Of a stretch of DNA of 64,000 nt, positions 55,405 to 64,000 are shown piece after piece. Origin of the DNA: Kaistia granuli DSM 23481 (GTDB taxonomy: Bacteria > Pseudomonadota > Alphaproteobacteria > Rhizobiales > Kaistiaceae); assembly GCF_000380505.1 (NCBI RefSeq), contig NZ_AQYH01000018.1, positions 62,001-126,000 on the forward strand, read 5' to 3'. Positions within the stretch are counted from its first letter, which is position 1, and the number at the start of each line of letters is the position of its first letter. The position numbers and the translations under genes are program-made. The notes under the pieces were generated by a model. It was not told the origin of the DNA. It searched no databases and worked only from the letters and a program-made list of their open reading frames with translations.

Positions 55405-57453
55405 TCAGACGTCCGCCTGCCGGGCGATTTGCTGGATCTTGAGGATGACGAACTCGGCCGGCTTCAGCGGTGCGAAGCCCACCTCGATGTTGACGATGCC
55501 GTTGTCGATGTCCTGCTGCGTCGTCGTCTCGCCGTCGCATTTGACAAAATAGGCCTCGCGCGGCGACTTGCCCTGGAAGGCGCCCTTACGGAAGAGGTCC
55601 TGCATGAACGCCCCGACATTGAGCCGGATCTGCGCCCAGAGCGGCTCGTCGTTCGGCTCGAACACCACCCATTGAGCGCCGCGGTAGAGGCTTTCCTCAA
55701 GGAAGAGTGTGATGCGCCGCACCGGTATGTACTTGAAGTCCGACGCGATGACGTCGGCGCCTTCCAGCGTGCGCGCCCCCCAGCAGATGCTGGAATAAAC
55801 CGGGAAGGTGCGCAGGCAGTTGACGCCGAGCGGGTTGAGCACGCCATTCTGCTGGTCGGTGAGATTATAGTCCAGCATCACCACGTTGCGCAGCCGGGCG
55901 TCCGTCCCGGCCGGCGCCTTCCAGACGCCGCGCTCGCCGTCGGTGCGCGCCCACAGGCCGGCGATCGTGCCGCTGTTGGAAAGCGAGCGCGGGCGGTTGC
56001 GGTTGAGTGGGTCCGGCACATGGGAGCGGGGGTAGTAGACCGCTGCATTGGAGTGCCGCAGCACCGCATTGTCCGCCAGCCAGGTCTGCATGTCGTCGAG
56101 ATCGCGTATGGCTTCGGGAATGTCGACGATGAGCATGGCACGGCGATCGCGGACATAGTTCTCCGCCTCGGTATAGAGGCTCTGCATGTCGCCGGGCGAC
56201 AGGGTGGTCGCTTCGGGAATGCAGAGGATGTTGAACAGGTCGACATCCTCCAGCGCATACATGCCGGTCTTCGGCACCAGCGAACCGCGGAAGAAGCCAA
56301 CCGGGATTGGTCGATGCGTCGTGCCGACCGCGGGAGGGCGCCCGTCGCGCCCACCGGCAAGCGGTTGCTGCTGCGCATTGACCACGGCGCCGTTGGCGGA
56401 GGCAAGGCGAATGCCGCTGGCGCCGCCGACCGCCGCCGCGCCGCTGAAGTCGACCGTGACGCCAGGGTCAAACGGCCGCGCGCCCCTGCCGAGGGTGACC
56501 AGGAAGCGGAACGGATTGGCCGTCGAATTGTCGCCGAGCAGCCGCACGCTGGCGCCGGCAAGCAGCGGCTTCTGGGCATCGGCGAGCGACGCCGCTGCCC
56601 GGTGGATCGCTTCCTCGACGAAGGGCCGGAGCTGGGCATAGCTGGTTGGCGGCGGCCCGCCATAGGTGATCGTGCCGTTGATGGTTGGCGTGCCGCTGAG
56701 CGTGACATTGAACGCCGCCCCGTCGGCGGGGATCGCGGTCGTCGTCGGCAGAGCCCCCCCGAGGGTACCGCTTGAGGCGGGCCTGACCCAGGGTGTGCCG
56801 GGCGCCGGGGCGGCGAGCGGCGGCAGGCCATCGCGATTGAGCTGTACGAGCTGGGAACCCTGGTTGACGACCTCCAGCGCATTGTTCGGCGTGTCCGGCT
56901 CCAAGGTGAGGTTCCGGAACGTCTCGGTCTGCAGCACGAGGGTGCGGTCGCCGTCGAGGCGCACTTCCTGCACCGAGAGATTGAACAGGTTCGCGGGGTC
57001 GGCGGTGTCGTAGTTCACCTCGATCCGAATGAAGTTGCCCCAGAAGCCGGGATTCTCGGCCGGTTCGCCACGGATGCGACGGCCGGCGATCACGCGGAAC
57101 ACCTGCACGCCCCCCCCCGGCACCGACGCGACCAGCACCGCTGCGGTGTTGGCGTTGGTCGGCGGGGCATCGGCGGCGCCGGTCGCGGTGTCCGCGACCC
57201 GCACGACCCAGGCCTCGGAGCCGCCGTTCAGGAAGAATTGCTGGATGGTGTAGCTGGTCTCGCTGTTGCGATCGATGCCGCCATATTCGCGCTCGAAATC
57301 GCTGATCGAGAAGATCTGTACCGCTTCGTCGAGCAGCCCCTTGCGAAAGCTGCCGACGAACGCCGCGACCGATGTCGCGACGCCGCGAATGGTGCGCACA
57401 CCGCTGGAGATTTCCTCGATATAGACGCCGGGATAGGTCGGATTAACGGGCAT
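55405..57453 (-). CDS. eCIS contractile sheath protein
   Basis: The N-terminus PVNPTYPGVYIEEISSGVRT, IRGVATSVAAFVGSF is the canonical sheath signature. The C-terminal ~250 residues include EAENYVRDRRAMLIVDIPEA, RNVVMLDYNLTDQQNGVLNP, LGVNCLRTFPVYSSICWGAR and TLFLEESLYRGAQWVVFEPN, the conserved sheath core. At 682 residues it is longer than a basic sheath (~480) because of an outer domain at about residues 185-375 (GTLGGALPTTTAIPADGAAF and PTINGTITYGG region). It polymerises around the tube and contracts on firing. The start has GGAGG five bases ahead. It is the first gene of the operon. Confidence 0.94.
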   Translation of the reverse strand: MPVNPTYPGVYIEEISSGVRTIRGVATSVAAFVGSFRKGLLDEAVQIFSISDFEREYGGIDRNSETSYTIQQFFLNGGSEAWVVRVADTATGAADAPPTNANTAAVLVASVPGGGVQVFRVIAGRRIRGEPAENPGFWGNFIRIEVNYDTADPANLFNLSVQEVRLDGDRTLVLQTETFRNLTLEPDTPNNALEVVNQGSQLVQLNRDGLPPLAAPAPGTPWVRPASSGTLGGALPTTTAIPADGAAFNVTLSGTPTINGTITYGGPPPTSYAQLRPFVEEAIHRAAASLADAQKPLLAGASVRLLGDNSTANPFRFLVTLGRGARPFDPGVTVDFSGAAAVGGASGIRLASANGAVVNAQQQPLAGGRDGRPPAVGTTHRPIPVGFFRGSLVPKTGMYALEDVDLFNILCIPEATTLSPGDMQSLYTEAENYVRDRRAMLIVDIPEAIRDLDDMQTWLADNAVLRHSNAAVYYPRSHVPDPLNRNRPRSLSNSGTIAGLWARTDGERGVWKAPAGTDARLRNVVMLDYNLTDQQNGVLNPLGVNCLRTFPVYSSICWGARTLEGADVIASDFKYIPVRRITLFLEESLYRGAQWVVFEPNDEPLWAQIRLNVGAFMQDLFRKGAFQGKSPREAYFVKCDGETTTQQDIDNGIVNIEVGFAPLKPAEFVILKIQQIARQADV

Positions 57454-57941
57454 GCCGTCCTCCGTGATGCCGCGACCGCCTGGTACTGAGCGCCGATCCG
57501 GCACACCCATGGTGCCAATGCCGTTTCGGGCACGGAGGCCGCAACGCCACGCTGGCCACCCTGCAGGAAAGGTAATCGCTTTTGTCCGTTGGAGCAATTG
57601 TCTCTGCAAGTAATGATCTATGTCAGTATTATCGTTCTTGTATATCAGGGGGATTTGACTGCTGTTGGTGAATTATTTCACGTCATAAACAGACGATAAT
57701 CCATGGAAATGTCTTATTTTTAATAAGTATTGGCGATAATTTGTTTTGCATGAGAATTGTTAAGCTGGGCTGAGCGAAGCGGCTGTAGCTTGCAGGGGGA
57801 TGCGGAGGAGGCGCTGGTTCGTCTGATGAAGCGGGTGATCCGGAGCCCGACGAGGCCAGGTGGCAGACCCACGGCACTCGCTGTCCTCTGTGCAGCAGCC
57901 AGCTTGGCGAGGCCGCTCCAACAAGCGGGATGGTCTCACCC
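57454..57941. promoter_or_regulatory. AT-rich leader upstream of the eCIS operon
   Basis: The 488-bp gap has no convincing gene. Bases ~57600-57770 are strongly AT-rich in a GC-rich window. They contain three copies of CGATAAT or its complement (57628-57634, 57694-57700, 57734-57740) and a small dyad CTTATT-TTT-AATAAG (57713-57727). It must hold the minus-strand promoter of the sheath gene; I cannot fix -35/-10 boxes. The two like-oriented heptamers start 40 bp apart. Confidence 0.55.
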
Positions 57942-58757
57942 TCAGGTCTCGGGGATCAGTCCGGGCCAATAATGCGCATCGCTGCCCGGGCGCGCGCCGA
58001 AGATCGCCTGTCCCACCCGTACGACGGTGGCGCCTTCCTCGATCGCGATCTCGAAATCTCCCGACATCCCCATCGACAGTTCCCGCAGGGCCGGATTGAG
58101 CTCGAGGGCCTCGTCCCGCAAGGCGCGCAAGCGCTGGAAACAGACGCGGACGCGCGCGCTGTCCGGGCTGAAGATCGCCAGGGTCATCAACCCGCGGGGC
58201 TTTAGCCGCGGAAACTCGTCGAGGCGCTGCACGAAAGGCAGCAGGTCGTCCGGGGCGAGGCCGAACTTGGTCTGTTCGCCCGAGGTGTTGACCTGCACGA
58301 AGACGTCGAGATCGCGCCCCTCGGCATCGAGGCGCCGATTGAGCGCGTCGGCGAGCTTGAGGCTGTCGAGCGCCTGAAATTCCGAGGCGAACCGGACCAG
58401 GTATTTGATCTTGTTGCTCTGGAGATGCCCGACGATGCTCCACCGTATCGGCAGGTCGATGAGGGCCGCATTCTTCCCCTGCGCTTCCTGCAGCTTGTTC
58501 TCGCCGAAGTCACGGATGCCGGCGGCCCAGGCCGATCGCAGGACAGCAGCCGGGACGGTCTTGGTGATCGGGAGCAGTCGCACGGAGGCGACATCGCGTC
58601 GGCTGCGCTCGCAGGCCGCCTGGATGCGCGCGCGAACGGTGACGAGGTTCGACGCGAACGTCTCTGCCGGACGGGCCCCGAACCGCTCGATCTCGTCCTC
58701 GCAAAGGGGGAGGCCGCCGGCGGGGTTGTGGTCGAGTGGTGCGGCGGGCGGCGGCAT
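57942..58757 (-). CDS. YggS/PROSC-family pyridoxal-phosphate-binding protein
   Basis: This 271-residue protein keeps cellular PLP in balance and influences amino- and keto-acid pools. It is a single-domain TIM barrel: VRLLPITKTVPAAVLRSAWA holds the PLP Lys (usually V-x-K-T), then GIRDFGENKLQEAQGKN, WSIVGHLQSNKIKYLV and LSMGMSGDFEIAIEEGATVV, RVGQAIFG. The N-terminal ~45 residues are an extension (PPPAAPLDHNPAGG) compared with the ~230-residue norm. Start chosen by AAGGAGC eight bases upstream. It sits right behind the eCIS operon leader, on the same strand. Confidence 0.9.
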   Translation of the reverse strand: MPPPAAPLDHNPAGGLPLCEDEIERFGARPAETFASNLVTVRARIQAACERSRRDVASVRLLPITKTVPAAVLRSAWAAGIRDFGENKLQEAQGKNAALIDLPIRWSIVGHLQSNKIKYLVRFASEFQALDSLKLADALNRRLDAEGRDLDVFVQVNTSGEQTKFGLAPDDLLPFVQRLDEFPRLKPRGLMTLAIFSPDSARVRVCFQRLRALRDEALELNPALRELSMGMSGDFEIAIEEGATVVRVGQAIFGARPGSDAHYWPGLIPET

Positions 58758-58917
58758 TCGGGGGGCTCCTTCAAGGCGCGCGAGTGCCCGATCGCGGATG
58801 CCTTGCTGCATGCCGGCGGGCGAGGGCGTTTCGCCGTCCCTGCCTTAGCACGCGAGTGGTATGGCAGATCCCGCCACTTTCAGTCGACGGACCCAGCCAA
58901 TCGGCGTCGCCCTTCGA

Positions 58918-60414
58918 TCAGGCGGGGCGAACGGCCTTCAGCGCCTCTGCTAGCCTTCGAGCGGCGATGTCGATTTCCTCTGGCGTGTAGGCGGCGAAGC
59001 CCATCAGCCAACCTGGCTGGCCGCCGGGGGCGGCATAGAGCCCGGACAGGCTTGTCAGTTCGATGCCGATCCGACGGGCAGCGCCGATCGCCACGCTTTC
59101 GGAAATGGCCCCGGTGAGGATGCAGGGCATTTGCAAGCCGCCCAGCGGCGGAAGAGGCTCGGCGATGCCGCCCAGATGTTGCCGAACGGCATTTTCTAGC
59201 GTTTGCAAGCGCTTGGCGTAAATACCTCGCATTGCCCGGATGTGTGCGCCGAAATGGCCGCCCTCGATGAAGCGGGCCAAGGTGAGCTGCGCGATCGACG
59301 CCGTATGGCCGTCGAGCAGCGTGCGCGCCACGGTCATCGGCTGCACCAACTGCGGCGGCAGCACGACATAGGCCAGCCGCAGGCCGGGAAACAGCGATTT
59401 GGTGAAGGTGCCGATGTAGATCGTTCGGTCATGCGGATCGAGCCCCTGCACGCAGGCGGTCGGCTTGCCGGAATAGTGGAACTCGCTGTCGTAGTCGTCC
59501 TCGATGATCCAGGCTTGATTGCGGGCAGCCCATTCGATCAGGGCGAGGCGGCGGTCGAGGGAGAGCGTCGCGCCGGTGGGAAACTGGTGCGAGGGTGTCA
59601 GGAACACTGCCCTGGCGTTCGGGGCGTCGCGCAATTGTCCGACCTGCAGGCCCTGGGCATCGACGCCGATCGGCACGCAGGTCAGTCCGGCCGCGTCGAA
59701 TGCCTTGCGGGCTCCGTAGTAGGCGGGGTCCTCGATCAGGATCGGGTCGCCGGGGTCGAGCAGGACCGTTGCGCAGAGGCTCAGCGCCTGTTGCGAACTC
59801 GTCAGCACGACAATGCGATCCGCCGTGGCATGGCCGCCGCGCTCCAGATTGACGTAGTCGGCGATTACCCGTCGCAAGTGCTCCATTCCCTGCGGATCAC
59901 CGTGATGGAGGGCGCGGGCTCCAAGCTCCCGAAGAACTTGCCGCTGCAGCCGCTCCCATAACGAAATCGGAAAGGATCGCGTTTCGGGCACGCCCGGCGC
60001 GAAGGGTCTTGGCTCGAGATGTTCGCGCACGCCGCCACCCTGGAAGATCGCCATGCCGCGCCGGCTGAGGCCGGGCGTCGGGCCGCCGGCTACCGGATCC
60101 AGGCGGAGGGCGCGTGAAATGGGGCGTTTGCCGGCGAAGCGGGTCATCTTGGAGACGAAGCTGCCGCTGCCGACGCGTCGGGTGATGAAGCCCTCGGCAT
60201 GAAGCTGGGCATAGGCGGCCTCGACGGTGTCGCGCGACACGTCGAGCGATCGCGCTAGCGTCCGGGAGGCCGGCAGCGGCTTGCCGGCGCCGAGTGCTCC
60301 GTCGAGGATCAGCTGCCGGATGGCACGCTGGATGCGGGCGTGGAGCGGCAGCCCTGCATGGGCCGGGTGGGCAACGAATGCCTGCACCGATTCAAATTGC
60401 GCGTGCTTGAACAC
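58918..60414 (-). CDS. MocR/PdxR-type regulator (GntR HTH fused to aminotransferase fold)
   Basis: This 498-residue protein has a GntR winged helix at residues ~22-95: LPLHARIQRAIRQLILDGAL, PASRTLARSLDVSRDTVEAA and QLHAEGFITRRVGSGSF. A class I aminotransferase-like domain follows, with VLTSSQQALSLCATVLLDPG, WIIEDDYDSEFHYSG and the PLP-lysine segment YIGTFTKSLFPGLRLAYVVL. Relatives activate PLP biosynthesis or sense amino compounds. The neighbouring YggS-family gene on the same strand, also PLP-linked, makes a vitamin B6 role plausible. It lacks a nearby pdxST or pdxK gene. Confidence 0.88.
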   Translation of the reverse strand: MFKHAQFESVQAFVAHPAHAGLPLHARIQRAIRQLILDGALGAGKPLPASRTLARSLDVSRDTVEAAYAQLHAEGFITRRVGSGSFVSKMTRFAGKRPISRALRLDPVAGGPTPGLSRRGMAIFQGGGVREHLEPRPFAPGVPETRSFPISLWERLQRQVLRELGARALHHGDPQGMEHLRRVIADYVNLERGGHATADRIVVLTSSQQALSLCATVLLDPGDPILIEDPAYYGARKAFDAAGLTCVPIGVDAQGLQVGQLRDAPNARAVFLTPSHQFPTGATLSLDRRLALIEWAARNQAWIIEDDYDSEFHYSGKPTACVQGLDPHDRTIYIGTFTKSLFPGLRLAYVVLPPQLVQPMTVARTLLDGHTASIAQLTLARFIEGGHFGAHIRAMRGIYAKRLQTLENAVRQHLGGIAEPLPPLGGLQMPCILTGAISESVAIGAARRIGIELTSLSGLYAAPGGQPGWLMGFAAYTPEEIDIAARRLAEALKAVRPA

Positions 60415-60495
60415 GTGGTCTGGCCTTGGCTATCAGAATGTCAGGTCACGGCAGACCATTTTCGGTCGCGATGTCAACCGCGCGCGCGGCTGGTT

Positions 60496-61398
60496 CTAAG
60501 TGGCTCGCTCTCCGTCTTTGGCGGCTTCATGCTCTAGCCACTCCATGAACCGGGCAAGCGGCTGGCGCTCGATCGCCTCCGGCAGCGTCACGACATAGTA
60601 GGCGAACTCTGTCGGCCAGGGCTGGTTCAGGGCCAGCGCCAGCCGGCCCCTGGCGATTTCCTCTCTCGCATAGATATCGCGGACCAGCGCCAGCCCCTGG
60701 CCAGCCTCGGCGGCGCGAATGAGAAGGATGTCGTCGTCGAAGGAGGGGCCGCGATCCGAACGGGGATCTTCCGGCACGTCCAGCGCCTTCAGCCAGAGTG
60801 GCCAGTCGGCCCGGTCGGAATCCTGCAGCAGCGGATAGGCGAGGCAGTCGGCGGGTTCGTGGATCGGCGGCCCCGCCGCCAGTAGGGCCGGGCTCGCGAC
60901 GGGCAGGAAGACCGGCGCCATCAGATGTTTCGAGACGAGACCGGGATAGTGGCCGAGCCCGTGGCGGATCGCGACGTCGACCCGATCGCGCCGGAGATCG
61001 ACGAGACCGGTTGTCGCCTCGACCCGAAGCTCGACGTCCGGATTCTGGCTGGTGAAGCCGCCGAGACGCGGCACCAGCCAGGAGGCCGCGAAGGAAGGAA
61101 CCGTGCTGATCGTGATCGTCTGGCGCGCCTGGATCGCCTCCAGGGCTTCCAAGCTGTTGCCAATCTGATCGAAGGCTCGGAGCAGGGCCGGATGAACCTT
61201 GGCTCCGGCCTCGGTCAGTTCGACGCCATAGCGGGTGCGCCTGAAGAGAGGCACGCCAACCCGTTCCTCCAATTGCCGGATCTGCTGGCTGACGGCCCCG
61301 GACGTGACGCCCATGGTTTCGGCGGCGCGCTTGATGCTGCCATGGCGCCCGATCTCGGCGAAGGCCCGCAGGGCGAGAAGCGGAAGGACGGTATTCAT
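60496..61398 (-). CDS. LysR-family transcriptional regulator (GcvA-like)
   Basis: This 300-residue regulator has the winged HTH at its N-terminus: ALRAFAEIGRHGSIKRAAET, MGVTSGAVSQQIRQLEERVG, VPLFRRTRYGVELTEAG. The effector domain includes ISTVPSFAASWLVPRLGGFT and VDVAIRHGLGHYPGLVSKHL, typical of GcvA-like LTTRs. It is divergent from a GST and an LLM oxidoreductase gene, with an LTTR-like dyad between them, so those genes are the likely targets. Confidence 0.9.
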   Translation of the reverse strand: MNTVLPLLALRAFAEIGRHGSIKRAAETMGVTSGAVSQQIRQLEERVGVPLFRRTRYGVELTEAGAKVHPALLRAFDQIGNSLEALEAIQARQTITISTVPSFAASWLVPRLGGFTSQNPDVELRVEATTGLVDLRRDRVDVAIRHGLGHYPGLVSKHLMAPVFLPVASPALLAAGPPIHEPADCLAYPLLQDSDRADWPLWLKALDVPEDPRSDRGPSFDDDILLIRAAEAGQGLALVRDIYAREEIARGRLALALNQPWPTEFAYYVVTLPEAIERQPLARFMEWLEHEAAKDGERAT

Positions 61399-61413
61399 AA
61401 TTCAGTTTTTCTA

Positions 61414-61431
61414 AATTCTATCGGCAGAATT
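61414..61431. promoter_or_regulatory. LysR-type binding site candidate
   Basis: AATTCT-ATCGGC-AGAATT is a perfect 6-bp inverted repeat around six bases, containing TTCTATCGGCAGAA (T-N12-A layout, LTTR-like). It lies 16 bp upstream of the lysR start in the divergent gap with the GST gene. A separate hairpin (CTCGCTT-CTGA-AAGCGAG, 61501-61518) lies farther toward the GST gene without a T-run. Confidence 0.5.
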
Positions 61432-61671
61432 AATTGTTTCAGTGAATTGGATTCGTGACCTATCTCTGCTTACGAGGCGCGCCGGAACAATTTAGCGCAC
61501 CTCGCTTCTGAAAGCGAGATCCATGACAATTCAATCGATGGTTCGACCCTGTGAACCGGATCGCATAACCGGTCTTCGGCGCAGGCGAGGTCCTGCGGCA
61601 ACCGGGCCAGCCGGCGCCATGCCGGTCACAGCGGGGCAGGCGCCACGCGATCCGAATGCGAGATCGGGGCG

Positions 61672-62295
61672 GTGATCGAGCTCTATACCGATTCCTCGCC
61701 GAACGGCTTCAAGGCGACGATCGCGCTGGAAGAGCTGGCTCTGCCCTACCGTCTGCATCATGTGAAAATCGACGAGGGCGCGCATCGCCGTCCCGAATTT
61801 CTGGCGCTCAATCCGCATGGGCGCATACCGGTCATCACTGATGATGAAACCGGCATAGCCCTGTTCGAATCCGCGGCGATCCTGCTCTATCTCGCCGACA
61901 AGACGGGCCGGTTTCTGCCGAGCGCGACGAAGGCGCGCTGGCAGGCCATCCAGTGGCTGCAATTCCATGCGTCGAGCATGGGGCCGATCCTTGGCCAGCG
62001 TGTCCATTTCGAGATGTTCGCCGAGACCCGGATCCCGGCTGCTATCGCCCGCTACCGGCGTTTGACGGAGGAGGCCTTCGCAACGCTGAATCAGCGGCTT
62101 TCCGAAAGCCCCTGGCTCGCCGGCGAGGACTATTCGATCGCCGATATCGCCACCTTCGGCTGGACCCATATTGCCGAGATCTGCGGCTTCGACTTCAGCC
62201 AATACCACCATCTTGCCCGATGGCAGGGGCGCGTCGCCGCGCGCCCGGCCGTCCAGCGCGGCATCGCGCTTCCTGCGCCGGCAACAGGACCGTGA
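61672..62295 (+). CDS. Glutathione S-transferase (Ure2p/YfcG-like)
   Basis: This 207-residue GST begins IELYTDSSPNGFKATIALEE. Its thioredoxin-like part has FLALNPHGRIPVITDDETGI, with cis-Pro, and ALFESAAILLYLADKTG, with the Glu-Ser glutathione contact. The helical C-terminal domain includes PWLAGEDYSIADIATFGWTH. The S-P-N-G-F-K segment matches the Nu/YfcG class, which acts in disulfide-bond reduction. The GTG at 61672 is the only start that keeps the N-terminal strand complete. It is followed 29 bp later by the LLM oxidoreductase gene and is divergent from LysR. Confidence 0.88.
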   Translation: MIELYTDSSPNGFKATIALEELALPYRLHHVKIDEGAHRRPEFLALNPHGRIPVITDDETGIALFESAAILLYLADKTGRFLPSATKARWQAIQWLQFHASSMGPILGQRVHFEMFAETRIPAAIARYRRLTEEAFATLNQRLSESPWLAGEDYSIADIATFGWTHIAEICGFDFSQYHHLARWQGRVAARPAVQRGIALPAPATGP

Positions 62296-62324
62296 GCGGA
62301 AATCATTCGAGGAGACCCCAATCC

Positions 62325-63374
62325 ATGAATATCGCCACCCGATCCGCTCCGGCAGGGGAAGTGCCCGTCGGGGCGTCGGCGGACGCCTTCGCGTCGCATC
62401 CTGGCTATCGCCGGATGTTTGCGCCCGACCAGCTCACGCTTGGCATCTTCCTGCCGCTGCGCTTCTTCCAGGGGGATATGTGCGTGCTGGCTGGCCAGGC
62501 CGACCTCGTCGCCGACATCGACCGGCGCGGCTTCGCCGCCGTCTGGGTGCGGGACGTGCCGCTATTCGATCCCAACTTCGGCGACGCCGGGCAGGTGTTC
62601 GATCCGTTTACCTATCTCTCCTATCTGGCCGCGCAGACCGAGCAGGTGGCTCTTGTCACCGGCAGCGCGATCTTCTCGCTGCGCCATCCGATCGATCTCG
62701 CCAAGATGGCGACGACGATCGATCATCTGTCGGGTGGTCGCCTCGTCCTCGGCATCGCATCAGGCGACCGGGCGGTGGAGTTTCCGGCCTATGGCATCGA
62801 CATGGAAACACGAGGCGAGCGGTTTGCCGAGGCGGTTCGCTATTTCCGGCAACTGGTCGGCGTGGGCCGTCCCTCTGTAGTCTCACCGCTTGGAGTGATG
62901 GAGGGTGTCGATTTCCTGCCCAAGGCGGCGACGGGGCGTGTTCCGTTGATCGTCACGGGATCCAGCCGGCAGAGCCTCGACTGGGTGGCCGAGCATGCGG
63001 ATGGCTGGCTGACCTATCCGCAGGCGACCCACATATCGGAAGGGCCGCGTCAGCTGGCACAGAAGATACGGGCCTGGCGCGAGCTGATCCCCGGCGGAGG
63101 CTTCCGGCCACACATGACCAATGAATGGCTTGATCTCGTCGATGATCCGGATTTCCCGCGCACGCCGCTTCGCGGCGGCTACACTTTGAGGACAGGTCGC
63201 AAGGGCCTGATCGATCTCCTCGGCTAATGGCGGCAGGCCGGCGTCAATCACGCGGCGCTGGGCATCCAGTTCGCCGAGCGCCCGGCTGCGGAGATCGTGC
63301 AGGAACTGGCCGAGGAGGTGCTGCCCTTATTCCCGTCACTGGCGGGGCCGGCGCCGCTCGGCGTCAAATGGTGA
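62325..63374 (+). pseudogene. LLM-class (luciferase-like) flavin oxidoreductase interrupted by in-frame TAA
   Basis: The first 300 residues match a luciferase-like monooxygenase fold: LTLGIFLPLRFFQGDM, VWVRDVPLFDPNFGDAGQVF, IDHLSGGRLVLGIASGDRAV and PLIVTGSSRQSLDWVAEHAD. A TAA at 63225-63227 ends it after LIDLLG. The same frame then continues with WRQAGVNHAALGIQFAERPA and AEIVQELAEEVLPLFPSLAG and stops at 63372-63374. That is the C-terminal helix and strand expected for this family (W-R-x-A-G-V-N-H). So a single base change has probably made the stop. The truncated 300-residue product may or may not fold. A GAGGAG box precedes the ATG. Confidence 0.8.
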
Positions 63375-63412
63375 GTCTTGCAGCGGCGAGGCCGCCGCTT
63401 CATGTGTCGTGG

Positions 63413-64000
63413 CTAGGTCGTGGGCGCCGCGGCATCCGCTTGCGTGATGCGGTAGGCGCATCGCCTGGCGCCCGAAAGGATGTGCTCGACCCGTTCGACC
63501 TGCACGCCGGTGCCCAGGACGCTCCGGAAGATGTCCAGTTCCGACCGGCAGAAGCCCTGGCACGCCGTGGCGGCGGCGCAGATAGGGCAATGGTTTTCGA
63601 CCAGAAGCAGGGAGCCGTCGGGCGCTTCCTGCCAGTCGGCCATGTACCCCTCCGCCGCCCGGATCCTGGCGAGGCAGTCGACGCGTTCCCGCCAATCGGG
63701 CAGGGGCTCCAACTGCGCCTTGTAGTGGCTTCGGATCTCCTGCTCGCGGGCCGCGATGATGGTGTCGAGCGCCGGCTCGCCCAATGTGGCACGGATGGTG
63801 CGCAGCAGCTGCACCGTCAGTTCGGCATGCGTGTCGGGGAACTGGTCGTTTCCTGCCGGGGTCAGTTCCCAGACCTGCGACGGCCGACCGACGCCCCTGG
63901 CCTCGGATCGGGCGTCGACGAGCCCTTCGTCGGAAAGGCGCACGAGTTGCTGGCGCACGGCTTCTCCGGTGATCGAGAGCCGCTCGCCGAGGGCGGGCGC
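63413..64000 (-). CDS. SufR-like HTH regulator with Fe-S-type cysteines (partial, N-terminus off window)
   Basis: The visible 195 residues begin in the winged HTH (LGERLSITGEAVRQQLVRLS, DEGLVDARSEARGVGRPSQV) and continue with WELTPAGNDQFPDTHAELTV. The C-terminal domain has NHCPICAAATACQGFCRSEL, with four Cys residues, and ILSGARRCAYRI, a fifth. This resembles SufR and related DeoR/MarR-like repressors that carry an Fe-S cluster and control cluster biogenesis. The start codon lies beyond the right edge. It converges on the LLM gene. Confidence 0.78.
   Translation of the reverse strand, partial: APALGERLSITGEAVRQQLVRLSDEGLVDARSEARGVGRPSQVWELTPAGNDQFPDTHAELTVQLLRTIRATLGEPALDTIIAAREQEIRSHYKAQLEPLPDWRERVDCLARIRAAEGYMADWQEAPDGSLLLVENHCPICAAATACQGFCRSELDIFRSVLGTGVQVERVEHILSGARRCAYRITQADAAAPTT

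Noticed and set aside
63225-63227. Selenocysteine or programmed read-through at the LLM stop
   Set aside because: The codon is TAA, not TGA, and no recoding structure is evident. A plain nonsense mutation or sequence error is simpler.

Overview
The window is GC-rich chromosomal DNA with dense, short-spaced genes. The housekeeping neighbourhood (rpiA–DUF2059–gor, class II DAHP synthase, guaB–MAPEG–rsmB-like–guaA, DUF992, YkuD, rlmE behind ppx/gppA) is typical of Alphaproteobacteria of the order Hyphomicrobiales (Rhizobiales). I cannot name the genus from sequence alone. No rRNA, tRNA, CRISPR array, transposase or integrase was seen.

Layout. 1-29.8 kb is core and ordinary accessory metabolism. 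It holds a partial phosphoglycolate phosphatase, rpiA, gor, a 3-methyladenine glycosylase, and a small XRE-regulated divergent module (4.2-5.9 kb). It continues with DAHP synthase, a TetR/MFS pair with a visible operator region, NAD synthetase, an L,D-transpeptidase lipoprotein, a RecD-like helicase, a lytic transglycosylase, ppx/gppA-rlmE, a DHA2 exporter, a TupA-like ATP-grasp protein, guaB, an RsmB-like methyltransferase and guaA.

29.9-57.5 kb is one 27.5-kb minus-strand cluster of twenty genes, read from 57.45 kb down to 29.9 kb. Most genes overlap or nearly abut. It encodes an extracellular contractile injection system (eCIS, phage-tail-like; Afp/PVC/Streptomyces-CIS type): sheath, tube, a Cys-rich putative assembly protein, a Pro/Ala-rich protein, a DUF4255 cap, an AAA+ ATPase, two eCIS-core (DUF4157) proteins, CIS tube/LysM adaptors, a gpD-like hub, gpV spike, gp25, two baseplate-J-type proteins, a gpI-like protein with a beta-rich C-terminus, a DUF6519 beta-helix protein and a small coiled-coil protein. 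The cluster is preceded by an AT-rich leader (about 57.60-57.77 kb) unlike the rest of the window.

The two DUF4157 proteins are the most interesting part. One carries a candidate caspase-like (clan CD) His/Cys pair. The other fuses DUF4157 to an OmpA-type domain, a Pro-rich stalk, a (Gly-Val)n segment and an unrecognised Cys-containing C-terminal domain. One baseplate protein has what looks like a PLL-type beta-propeller inserted in it. No PAAR tip, tape measure or classical tail fibre was recognised.

57.9-64 kb returns to ordinary genes: a YggS-family PLP protein, a MocR/PdxR-type regulator, and a LysR regulator divergent from a GST and a luciferase-like (LLM) oxidoreductase. The LLM gene carries an in-frame TAA 48 codons before its natural end. 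A SufR-like regulator runs off the right edge.
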